This document shows positions 1-5,871 of a stretch of DNA of 6,365 nucleotides, one piece after another. Under the pieces are notes generated by a model. That model was not told where the DNA came from, made no database searches, and saw only the letters and a program-made list of their open reading frames with translations. Each line of letters starts with the position of its first letter. Within the stretch, counting starts at the first letter, position 1. The DNA is from Gammaproteobacteria bacterium (lineage in GTDB: Bacteria > Pseudomonadota > Gammaproteobacteria > Pseudomonadales > Azotimanducaceae). The stretch lies in NCBI GenBank assembly GCA_003228415.1, contig QIDL01000490.1, positions 1-6,365 of the forward strand, written 5' to 3'. A program made the translations under genes and the position numbers.

Positions 1-644
1 ACTTCGCGGTCAATCCGCTCACGGCCTGGTTGAACCTGGCTTCCTGGGTAGGCTACGGGCTTATCTACACGTTGTTTCTGAAGCGGGCGACACCTCAGAA
101 CATCGTGATCGGGGGTCTGTTCGGGGCGGCACCACCGCTGTTCGGCTGGGCGGCGGTATCGAACAGCATCGAACCCGGAGCATTGCTGCTGGTGTTGATC
201 ATCTTCGCCTGGACGCCGCCCCACTTCTGGGCCCTGGCGCTGGATAGAAAGGCGGACTACCAGTCCGCAGGCATTCCCATGCTGCCGGTGACGCATGGCA
301 GCAGCTATACGCGCCGACACATTTTCTTTTACACCTTGATCCTGTTCGCGGGTAGCTTGCTGCCCTTTGCCATCGGTATGAGCGGGTTGTTGTATCTGGC
401 GGGTGCCGTGGCGCTGGGCAGCGGTTTCATCTATTGGGCGGTGGTGTTGCTGCTGAATTCGAATCCCGCCGCGCCCATGGAGATGTTCAAGTACTCGATT
501 GTTTACCTGATGCTGCTCTTCGTGGTTCTGCTCATCGATCATTATCTGGTGGTCGCGGGCATTGCTACCGGGTTTATACCCGTAGCTCCGCTACTGAGCC
601 TGAGTCTGGATGCCAGCGGAATCGGCGCGATGGTCGTTGCATGA
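1..644 (+). CDS. ctaB: Protoheme IX farnesyltransferase (heme O synthase), 5'-truncated by the window edge
   Basis: Converts protoheme IX to heme O by adding a farnesyl group, a step needed to build heme-copper terminal oxidases; it is an integral inner-membrane enzyme of the UbiA superfamily. The frame is open from base 3 to the TGA at 642-644, about 213 codons, against roughly 300 residues in the family, so the N-terminal third with the first Asp-rich motif lies outside the window. Visible family signatures are NPLTAWLNLASW near the start, the TPPHFWALAL block (about 222-245) and the following DRKAD (DxxxD) plus AGIPMLPV. Several strongly hydrophobic segments follow, as expected for a polytopic membrane protein. 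The stop overlaps the start of the SCO-like gene (ATGA), so the two are probably cotranscribed and translationally coupled. The TTG at 30 is internal and not a start. Confidence 0.95.
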   Translation, partial: FAVNPLTAWLNLASWVGYGLIYTLFLKRATPQNIVIGGLFGAAPPLFGWAAVSNSIEPGALLLVLIIFAWTPPHFWALALDRKADYQSAGIPMLPVTHGSSYTRRHIFFYTLILFAGSLLPFAIGMSGLLYLAGAVALGSGFIYWAVVLLLNSNPAAPMEMFKYSIVYLMLLFVVLLIDHYLVVAGIATGFIPVAPLLSLSLDASGIGAMVVA

Positions 645-1300
645 CACCCTTGAGGAGCACTGTCGGTCTGTGTCTTGGCTTCATCGCCGTCGTGGTCGGG
701 TTGTTTGTCTATTCTGTGGTCCGCACACCTGTGATGAGCGAGAGCGAACTCAGGGAGAAAGGTGTATTCATCCTGCCGCGACCGCGGGAGCTCTCTCAAT
801 TCCAACTCTACAGTCATACCGGTTCCGTGTTTACGCTCGATGATCTGGAGGGTCGTTGGACCTTTGCCTTCTTTGGTTTCACCAACTGCCCCGATGTGTG
901 CCCCACCAGCATGTCGGTGCTGGGTCAGGCAAGCCGGCAGATTGCTGACCGTTCCACCACGGATGCCGCCCTCTTCCAGGGGCTGATGGTATCGGTCGAT
1001 CCAGAGCGGGATGACGCGGAAGCCCTGGGGCGATATGTCAGTTCATTTTCGGAAGACCTCACGGGTCTCAGCGGCGAGCTTGGCGCACTGGCAGCGTTTG
1101 CCCGGGAAATGAATGTTCACTTCGCCAAGGTGCCGGTCTTCGATGATGCTGGAACACCCGTTGCCGATCGGTTCAGTGTGGATCACTCTGCCAATATCGT
1201 CATCATCAACCCCCAGGCCAGATACCACGGCTTCATCAAATATCCTCAACAAGCTGGTACCATTGTGGCTGCATTCGAATCGCTGGCAGCCAATTTCTGA
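641..1300 (+). CDS. SCO1/SenC/PrrC-family copper chaperone for cytochrome oxidase assembly
   Basis: Membrane-anchored thioredoxin-fold protein. The family delivers copper to, or reduces cysteines of, the CuA site of cytochrome c oxidase on the periplasmic side. The 219-residue product has an N-terminal membrane anchor (about residues 7-27), then the domain containing FFGFTNCPDVCPTS with the CxxxC copper ligands C83 and C87, a VSVDPERD block around 117-124, and the third ligand H182 in VDHSANIVIINP. All three copper ligands are present and the length fits the family. The ATG at 641 was chosen because it overlaps the ctaB stop (ATGA) and puts the anchor at the N terminus. The same frame is open further upstream, but that stretch lies over ctaB and has no family resemblance. 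ctaB followed by a SCO gene is a common proteobacterial arrangement. No convincing terminator was seen after the stop. Confidence 0.93.
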   Translation: MTPLRSTVGLCLGFIAVVVGLFVYSVVRTPVMSESELREKGVFILPRPRELSQFQLYSHTGSVFTLDDLEGRWTFAFFGFTNCPDVCPTSMSVLGQASRQIADRSTTDAALFQGLMVSVDPERDDAEALGRYVSSFSEDLTGLSGELGALAAFAREMNVHFAKVPVFDDAGTPVADRFSVDHSANIVIINPQARYHGFIKYPQQAGTIVAAFESLAANF

Positions 1301-1455
1301 TAGCAGTCGACCAGTAGGATCTCGAGACCGCTTGGCGCATGTGGCCGAATTCTGCCACTCAACAACGCCGCTAAGATCTCAAGGCTACCGACGCTGCTTC
1401 GATACTCAGTCAACTGGCTGAATATCCCTGTTAAAATCACTATGCTCAGACACTC
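1301..1455. other. Intergenic stretch with no recognised gene
   Basis: This covers the stop of the SCO-like gene to the left break of the oxidoreductase relic. None of the frames shows recognisable protein similarity. The relic's own frame is closed by a TAA at about 1432-1434 just upstream, so the missing N-terminal part of that gene is not here in readable form. No clear promoter or terminator was seen. Confidence 0.5.
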
Positions 1456-1966
1456 ATGGCGCCCATTGTGGTCAATGCGGCGGGACCGCACTCGCGACAG
1501 ATCAATGAGTTGGCAGGGGTGGCGGGCTCTCTGCAGACTACTACTCAGCCACATCGCCACGAAGTTGCGTACCTGTCTGCGCCGGCAGCTTATATAGATC
1601 ATGGCAATGGCTTCGTCATCGATCTCGATACCGGTGTGTATCAGCGTCCAGACGGCAAGGATCTTCTCATCGGATCTGCAGACCCGGATTGTGACCCGCC
1701 GGACATTGTCGACCCGGATGACTACAGCTCTGAACTCACCGAACAATGGACATTGCGGGTCTATCGGGCGGCACAGCGGTAACCAGTTCAAGAACGCGCC
1801 ACTGGTGGGGGACCTCATGGCGGATATCATCACGACGGCGGCAGCCGGACGTGATCACGACAAAACCCCGGTTGTGCTGGAATTACCTCATGTCGGGCGT
1901 TCGGTGGATCTGTCTTTTTACTCGCGTAACCGAAAGCTGCAGAAAACCCGTTCCGTTGTCGCTTGA
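1456..1966 (+). pseudogene. FAD-dependent oxidoreductase (DAO family) relic: N-terminus missing, internal deletion with frame change
   Basis: Remnant of a flavoprotein of the DAO superfamily (sarcosine oxidase beta/amino-acid dehydrogenase-like), which oxidises amines or amino acids; the substrate cannot be told. Part one (1456-1779) reads APIVVNAAGPHS, then HRHEV, then GFVIDLDTGVYQRPDG and LLIGSADPDCDPP, typical of the middle of the family. Part two (from 1775, next frame) reads SGNQFKNAPLVGDLMADII and ends FYSRNR up to the TGA at 1964-1966, typical of the C terminus. The family segment normally linking these parts is absent. The junction has the five bases AGCGG (1775-1779), readable as the end of part one (AQR) and the start of part two (SG), which suggests deletion between short direct repeats. 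The FAD-binding Rossmann N terminus is also missing. The family call is firm; the exact subfamily is uncertain. Confidence 0.82.
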
Positions 1967-2108
1967 GCTTCCGGAGCACAGATTGTCGCCGCTGTACATT
2001 ACCTGCGAGTCCGACGATCTGTAGGCATGCCTGAAATGTGCGGACGGTCACGGCCGTTGGTCTTCATGTCTCTAGACTGGGAGAGATAGGCGTTTCAGGG
2101 TCAAGATC

Positions 2109-2435
2109 ATGAATTTCAAACACCTGTTGTTTGTTGTTGTTTTGCTGGGTTGTGGTAGTGCGGTTGCTGCTGATGACAAGGTCAAGGCCGCCATCGGCGG
2201 TGGTGCCGGGGGTGCGATCGGCGCCGTTATCGGTGACGAGATCGGAGATCGCAGCGGAGCCATCGTTGGCGCTGCCCTGGGCGCTGCTGTCGGTACTGCC
2301 ATTGCTACCGACGGGTCGGACGACAAGCCTGCGAAATCAAAAGGTCATGACCTTCACCATGACGATGTAGCCTACACTGGCCAACCCTCGGATCGCCACT
2401 GTCCTCCCGGTCAGGCCAAGAAAAATCGCTGCTAG
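2109..2435 (+). CDS. Small exported glycine-zipper protein
   Basis: A 108-residue protein with an N-terminal signal sequence: K4, a hydrophobic core at about 6-14 and a likely signal peptidase I site after AVA or AVAA (residues 18-21). LLGC at 12-15 resembles a lipobox, so a lipoprotein is possible, but the cysteine is unusually early. Residues 26-68 form alternating Gly/Ala-rich segments (AIGGGAGGAIGAVIGDEIGD and GAIVGAALGAAVGTAIA), the pattern of glycine-zipper domains that pack as paired membrane helices in envelope proteins. The tail is charged and His-rich, with two cysteines (CPPGQAKKNRC). The ATG has AGGG (2097-2100) eight bases upstream. The specific function is unknown; an envelope role is inferred from the fold class. 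The TAG stop coincides with the target site of the following insertion sequence, yet the reading frame appears complete. Confidence 0.75.
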   Translation: MNFKHLLFVVVLLGCGSAVAADDKVKAAIGGGAGGAIGAVIGDEIGDRSGAIVGAALGAAVGTAIATDGSDDKPAKSKGHDLHHDDVAYTGQPSDRHCPPGQAKKNRC

Positions 2436-3404
2436 GGAAACTCTGAATAAGTCCCTAATGAGGGCATAATTATCCATCGCAATTCGACCGTGAATCTCCA
2501 CGGAACAATCGACGTTTTCCGAACTGGAGTACGACCACAAGAAGCGAAAACACGACGGGAGAAGTTTCTCGAACGCATGGACTGACTCGTTCCCCGGGAG
2601 AAGCTTGAGAGGAAGATCCGCCGGTACTATCCAAAACCAGGTCGCGGCCGCCGTCCCTATCCACTATCAGTGATGATGCGCATTCATTGCGTGTAGTTGT
2701 TCTACAACCTCAGTGATCCGGCGATGGAAGACATGCTGTACGAGATCGAATCGGTGAGGCGCTTCGTGGGGCTGAAGCTGAGTGGCTCCATTCCTGATGA
2801 GACGACGATTCTGAATTTCCGCCACCTGCTTGAGAAACACAACCTGGGTACGAAATTGTTCGAAGCTATTAATCGTCACCTTGCCGATCATGACCTGATG
2901 CTGAGAGAGGGAACGATCGTGGATGCGAGCATTGTGTCCGCTCCGACCTCCACTAAGAACAGCAAAAAGGCCCGGGACCCGGAGATGCATCAGACACAGA
3001 AAGGCAACGAATGGCACATCGGCATGACAATGCATATTGGCGTGGATGAGGCATTGGGGATCGTTCACAGTGTCTCGACCACACCAGCGAATGCTCATGA
3101 CGTCACCCAAACAGGCAATCTGTTGCATGGTGAAGAGGAATGCGTCTGGGCGGATGCTGGATATCAAGGCGTAGACAAACGTGACGAGCACGCAGATCGA
3201 GAGGTTGATTGGTTGATCGCACTGAGATCGGGTAGGCGGCGTCAGCTAAATCCGCGCAGTGTGGCAGGGCGGGCCGAAAAGGCCAAAGCCAGCGTACGCG
3301 CCAAAGTGGAGCATCCATTCCGCTATGTAAAACGCATGTTTGGCTACAAAAAGGTGCGGTATCGAGGGCTCGCCAAGAACACGCAGAGAATCAGTCTGTT
3401 GGAG
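2432..3404 (+). mobile_element. Remnant IS5-family insertion sequence, left end kept, right end lost
   Basis: The left end starts at about 2436 with GGGAAACTCTGAATAAGTCC, which resembles terminal inverted repeats of the IS5 subgroup. It directly follows CTAG (2432-2435), matching the short CTAR-type target preferred by IS5. The transposase relic follows. No inverse copy of the left end and no second CTAG were found before the IS91-like repeat starts near 3469, so the right end appears deleted. A 6-bp inverted repeat, TAGGGA (2433-2438) and TCCCTA (2452-2457), lies over the junction. The exact end of IS5-derived sequence is uncertain and is put near 3404, where protein similarity fades. Confidence 0.75.
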
Positions 3405-3494
3405 GATAGTGCAAATAAACGTTCTATTGGAGAAGTTAGGAAAGTATCGAAATCTGTGCTGTTTGATCGTTGTCCATTGGGTTTAGGACGGTAA
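2500..3494 (+). pseudogene. IS5-family DDE transposase, degraded (lost start, frameshift, two nonsense codons, altered C-terminus)
   Basis: Relic of a cut-and-paste transposase with an IS5-type N-terminal domain and a DDE_Tnp_1 catalytic domain. The N terminus reads from ACG (2500-2502), where family members have ATG: EQSTFSELEYDHKKRK. A one-base loss in the A-run near 2547-2550 shifts the frame to TRREKFLERMD. A TGA follows at 2583-2585, then LVPREKLERKIRRYYPKPG and PYPLSVMMRIHCV, then a TAG at 2694-2696 where the family usually has Gln (CAG to TAG). From 2697 a 265-codon open stretch keeps the catalytic residues. Counting from 2697 these are D76 (TIVDAS), D153 (WADAGYQG), and E205 in R-x3-E-x6-K (R201, E205, K212). 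Similarity stops around residue 234 (NTQRISLL, about 3400). The remaining residues to the stop at 3494 run into the neighbouring repeat and are not transposase. Probably inactive. Confidence 0.88.
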
Positions 3495-3669
3495 GGCGAG
3501 AATCTGGCGTCTGGCCAGGTAAATGGCTGGCGATGATGTGGGTCGATCTCGCCAGCCGATATGTGAAGACCCAGAGGATCGCCTGGACGACGGTCGTGAA
3601 GCGTCGAATGGAATCTCAGCGGTGATGGGTCCGGTCACTCTTCTCGGCGGTTGCCTGGGCGGAGCCTGT
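3469..3669 (-). repeat. Direct repeat copy 1: 3' end of an IS91-like element (partner at 5866-6066)
   Basis: 3475-3669 matches 5872-6066 with 7 mismatches in 195 bases and no gaps; a shared GTTGT precedes both copies (3469-3473 and 5866-5870). On the minus strand it encodes the C-terminal tail APPRQPPRRVTG of an IS91-family transposase, followed by noncoding element end. In this copy the normal stop after FDAS has become CGA. To the right the similarity ends abruptly at 3669, where ArdC-derived sequence starts; to the left it ends next to the IS5 relic. It contains a perfect 9-bp inverted repeat (see the hairpin entry). By analogy with IS91/ISCR elements, the end downstream of the transposase gene is the replication-origin end, but that assignment is inference. 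Confidence 0.85.
3525..3557. repeat. Hairpin in repeat copy 1, candidate oriIS secondary structure
   Basis: Perfect inverted repeat GGCTGGCGA (3525-3533) and TCGCCAGCC (3549-3557) around a 15-base loop. The same arms occur unchanged in the second repeat copy (5922-5930 and 5946-5954), although the loop differs at one base. It lies about 50 bases from the presumed element terminus, where rolling-circle elements such as IS91 carry structured ends. There is no T-tract, so an intrinsic terminator is less likely. Confidence 0.6.
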
Positions 3670-3875
3670 AATCCGTCGATCTGATCAACATTGAAGACGG
3701 TGTAGCCTTTCATGAAGGGAATGGCGTGTTCGTCTTCTTGTTCATCAATCTCTGTTTTGGAGATTGAGCTGGCATAGACGACCGGTGATCCTTTCAAGCC
3801 TTTTTCGAGTGAGGCCACGATTTGGTCGGTGATGCAGCTATAAATGTCCTGCCGGGGTTTGTTGTCTTTGGTCAT
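3670..3875 (-). pseudogene. ardC: ArdC-type antirestriction protein N-terminal fragment, internally deleted and 3'-truncated
   Basis: Relic of an ArdC-like protein: an N-terminal ssDNA-binding domain (DUF1738), usually followed by a zincin-like metallopeptidase domain, carried by plasmids and integrative elements to protect incoming DNA. The ATG (3875-3873) has a strong AAAGGAGA ribosome binding site at 3888-3881. The product reads MTKDNKPRQDIYSCITDQIVASLEKG, then directly LKGSPVVYASSISKTE and DEHAIPFMKGYTVFNVDQIDGL. In the family some tens of residues, including a Trp-rich segment, separate LEKG from the KGSPVVYAS block; here they are missing (junction about 3800-3810). At 3669 the coding sequence breaks off into the IS91-like repeat, and the frame stays open through it to 3483, giving a chimeric 130-codon frame. 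The whole C-terminal domain is absent. It is almost certainly nonfunctional as an antirestriction protein. Confidence 0.85.
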
Positions 3876-4113
3876 GATCGTCTCCTTTGTAGATGCGGTT
3901 TCTTTGCGAAAGACGCGAAACATCGAAGATGGGGGAAGACGTCCTGGCACCGTTTAAGGGAAACCGGCAACACGGCTCATGAAATGAGAGGGTGCGGGCA
4001 GCCGGTTGCCTGGTCGTCGATCCCGGCTAGAAAAGTGAAGCTATGAGAAGAAACCGCCAAAGGAACAGGCAGAATTGGCCAACTGTAAGCCCAGCAGAAC
4101 AGTGCCACAGCAC
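3876..4113. other. Intergenic region between divergent ardC relic and fic
   Basis: It contains the minus-strand ribosome binding site of the ardC relic at its left edge. Otherwise no coding frame with recognisable similarity was found. Short open frames cross it on both strands but look like chance. It probably once held the ardC promoter region. An 11-base string (4003-4013) also occurs inside the IS91-like repeat (3648-3658) and is probably coincidence. Confidence 0.45.
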
Positions 4114-4233
4114 AATAAGCGAAATTTAGATCGACATAATAAACGAAATATAGTACAGCTTAATAAGCGAATATATACACAACACAATAAACGAAATATA
4201 GTACGACACGATAAGCGAAAGAAAGGACGAGAT
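4114..4233 (+). repeat. Five tandem 24-bp repeats upstream of fic, candidate operator array
   Basis: Units start at 4114, 4138, 4162, 4186 and 4210, each exactly 24 bases with no spacers. The shared core is AATAARCGAA, usually continuing ATATAGTAC. Units 2 and 4 are identical over their first 19 bases. The R position alternates G, A, G, A, G, hinting at a 48-base two-unit period. The fifth unit is degenerate in its second half, which carries the fic ribosome binding site. The array is far richer in A+T than its surroundings and ends one base before the fic start codon. It overlaps a candidate promoter, so the likely role is binding of a regulator, plausibly the Fic protein's own N-terminal domain. 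Units of 24 bases equal 8 codons, so the array also reads as a repetitive peptide; differences between units are not confined to third codon positions, arguing against coding. Confidence 0.9.
4174..4202 (+). promoter_or_regulatory. Candidate sigma-70 type promoter of fic inside the repeat array
   Basis: TATACA (4174-4179) matches the -35 consensus at 4 of 6 positions. After a 17-base spacer comes TATAGT (4197-4202), matching the -10 consensus at 5 of 6. Transcription would start near 4209, giving a short leader before the AAAGGA ribosome binding site (4222-4227). The -35 lies in repeat unit 3 and the -10 in unit 4, so a protein bound to the repeats would cover the promoter. The same TATAGT occurs 48 bases upstream (4149-4154) with a much poorer -35. 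In such A+T-rich sequence chance matches are easy. Confidence 0.4.
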
Positions 4234-4234
4234 C

Positions 4235-5788
4235 ATGGCAACACCGTCAGAAAAACTGGCTGAATCCCTGGAAGAGCTTCATAAGCTCCAGGAAGGTGGT
4301 GCCGTGGCCATACGGTCTACTGATCTGAGCAGAACCCATAGAGAGCGCCTTACTCAGAACGGTTTCCTGGAAGAGGTAATGAAAGGCTGGTACGTCGCTT
4401 CCCGTCCTGATGAGACTGCCGGGGAGAGTACCGCCTGGTACACGTCTTTCTGGGAATTTTGCGCAGCCTATCTGGCGCAGGTAAAAGACGATGACTGGTG
4501 TCTATCGCCTGAACAGTCCGTATCACTTCACGCAGAGAACTGGACGGTACCTGCCCAGCTATTGGTTCGGGCAAAAAAAGCGAGCAATAACATAACTACC
4601 TTGCCGCACGATACGTCGTTACTTGATGTCAGGACGTCGATACCTGATGAGAAAGATATTGAGATTAAGGAAGGGCTGCGGATATTTTCATTACCGGCTG
4701 CCTTGATCTCCTGTACTCCTGGATATTTCAAGCAGAAGCCGACAGATGTGCGTGCTGCACTGGCTATGGTGCGTGATGCATCAGAGGTATTGGACGGGCT
4801 TCTGGAAGGTGGTCACAGCGTTGTCGCAGGACGATTGGCTGGTGCATTCCGGAATATAGGACGTGACCTAATCGCTGATGAAATTCTAATAACAATGCGC
4901 GCCGTGGGATATGACGTTCGAGAGAACGATCCGTTTTCTGCGCGAACAAAGGCCGTTTTAACGGTACGCGAACAATCTCCCTACGTTAATCGCATCCGCC
5001 TGATGTGGCAGGACTTGCGAGGCAAGGTTATCGATCACTTTCCGGAAGCTCCCGGCGTTCCAGGGGATTCGGATTCATACCTGAAACAGGTTGACGGTGT
5101 GTATGTGAACGACGCCTATCACTCTCTATCAATTGAGGGCTACCGTGTTACGCCCGAACTCATTGAGCAGGTAAGAAGTGGCAACTGGAATCCGGAGGAG
5201 AATCAGGATGACCGAGAGCAGCGGAACGCTCTTGCTGCCCGTGGATACTGGCAAGCATATCAGGCTGTAAGAAAGAGTATTGCGTTGATATTGGGTGGTG
5301 CTAATGCCGGTTCTATTGCTGATGATGATCATCGTAACTGGTACCGGGAAATGTTTGCACCGGGGATTACAGCCGGTGTTTTACAACCAGGCGATCTTGC
5401 CGGTTATCGCAATGCACCGGTCTATATCCGCCGCTCAATGCATGTACCACCGAACCGGGAAGCTGTTCGCGTTGCAATGCCTGCTTTTTTCGATCTCGTA
5501 AGAGAAGAAACAGAAGCATCAGTTCGTGTAGTGCTCGGACACTTCATCTTTGTGTATATCCATCCCTATATGGATGGCAACGGAAGAATGGGTCGCTTTC
5601 TAATGAACTCAATGATGGCTAGTGGCGGTTATCCGTGGACAATCATCCCGCTAGAAAAACGAGCTGAGTACATGGCTTCATTGGAACGGGCGAGTGTCCA
5701 CCAGGATATTGAGCCATTCACCAACTTCCTTGGTACGTTGGTAAAAGCAGGACTTGCTGGCGAAGCCATACCGGAAATCCCGAAATAG
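4235..5788 (+). CDS. Class II Fic family protein (predicted AMP-transferase) with N-terminal AbiEi-like region
   Basis: 517 residues. Fic domains usually transfer AMP from ATP to a hydroxyl side chain of a target protein. The active-site motif HPYMDGNGRMGR (443-454) has every expected catalytic and nucleotide-binding residue (H443, D447, G448, N449, G450, R451, R454). The class II inhibitory motif S-x3-E-G is at 297-302 (SLSIEG, with E301 the autoinhibitory Glu), and a flap-like segment YIRRSMHVPP spans about 397-406. Residues about 13-57 (KLQEGGAVAIRSTDLSRTHR to FLEEVMKGWYVA) look like a winged-helix region, and with 60-230 resemble AbiEi-type antitoxin/regulator proteins (SPEQSVSLH, LFSLPAALI-like and GGHSVVAGRLAGAFRNIGR blocks). 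The ATG has AAAGGA seven bases upstream. There is no separate antitoxin gene, consistent with inhibition in cis by E301. It is the only large intact gene between two IS91-like ends. The cellular target is unknown. The Fic assignment is firm; the AbiEi resemblance is from memory of the family. Confidence 0.93.
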   Translation: MATPSEKLAESLEELHKLQEGGAVAIRSTDLSRTHRERLTQNGFLEEVMKGWYVASRPDETAGESTAWYTSFWEFCAAYLAQVKDDDWCLSPEQSVSLHAENWTVPAQLLVRAKKASNNITTLPHDTSLLDVRTSIPDEKDIEIKEGLRIFSLPAALISCTPGYFKQKPTDVRAALAMVRDASEVLDGLLEGGHSVVAGRLAGAFRNIGRDLIADEILITMRAVGYDVRENDPFSARTKAVLTVREQSPYVNRIRLMWQDLRGKVIDHFPEAPGVPGDSDSYLKQVDGVYVNDAYHSLSIEGYRVTPELIEQVRSGNWNPEENQDDREQRNALAARGYWQAYQAVRKSIALILGGANAGSIADDDHRNWYREMFAPGITAGVLQPGDLAGYRNAPVYIRRSMHVPPNREAVRVAMPAFFDLVREETEASVRVVLGHFIFVYIHPYMDGNGRMGRFLMNSMMASGGYPWTIIPLEKRAEYMASLERASVHQDIEPFTNFLGTLVKAGLAGEAIPEIPK

Positions 5789-5871
5789 AATTTACCATCA
5801 TGCTCATACCTGCATGTATGGGCATGTCCATCACCATGATCACCATGGTGGTCATCATGATGATGGTTGTG
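5789..5871. repeat. CAT/ATG-rich palindromic tract between fic and the second IS91-like end
   Basis: The tract is built from CAT, CAC, GAT and GGT triplets and is strongly self-complementary: 5836-5845 pairs with 5846-5855 (one G-T pair), and after a 2-base mismatch 5829-5833 pairs with 5858-5862. Because CAT and ATG are complements, it reads as a His/Asp/Gly-rich peptide on both strands. On the plus strand a 25-codon frame (5814-5891) holds VHHHDHHGGHHDDG; on the minus strand a frame starting at 5874 holds HNHHHDDHHGDHGDGHAH. Neither has a convincing ribosome binding site. It could be a scrap of a metal-binding protein gene or only a palindromic repeat; no function is assigned. Confidence 0.55.

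Noticed and set aside
434..640. An upstream extension of the SCO-like reading frame
   Set aside because: It overlaps well-conserved ctaB coding sequence and lacks family similarity; the ATG at 641 places the membrane anchor correctly.
1246..1833. A 195-codon open frame on the minus strand opposite the oxidoreductase relic
   Set aside because: It has no recognisable motif and a composition rich in Arg, Ser and Ile. The plus strand carries clear DAO-family blocks, so this is an antisense shadow.
2433..2457. Terminator after the glycine-zipper gene
   Set aside because: The 6-bp inverted repeat has a 13-base loop, no T-tract, and coincides with the insertion sequence end.
2667..3191. A 174-codon open frame on the minus strand opposite the IS5 transposase
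   Set aside because: It lies wholly opposite the catalytic region of the transposase, where all conserved residues are on the plus strand.
3414..3421. AATAAACG at 3414-3421 as a distant extra copy of the fic repeat
   Set aside because: Only 8 bases match; the rest of the 24-base unit is absent.
3648..4013. An 11-base string shared by 3648-3658 and 4003-4013
   Set aside because: It is short and without extended flanking similarity, so it is compatible with chance.
4114..4233. CRISPR-like array
   Set aside because: The units are contiguous 24-base repeats with no unique spacers and no cas genes nearby; an operator-like or iteron-like array fits better.
4114..4233. Plasmid replication iterons
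   Set aside because: The unit length would fit, but the array abuts a Fic gene with no replication initiator gene, and it overlaps a promoter and ribosome binding site.
4075..4263. An open frame translating the 24-base repeats into a repetitive HNKRN-type peptide and overlapping the fic start
   Set aside because: Open only because the unit is 8 codons long. Unit differences are not confined to synonymous positions and there is no ribosome binding site at its start.
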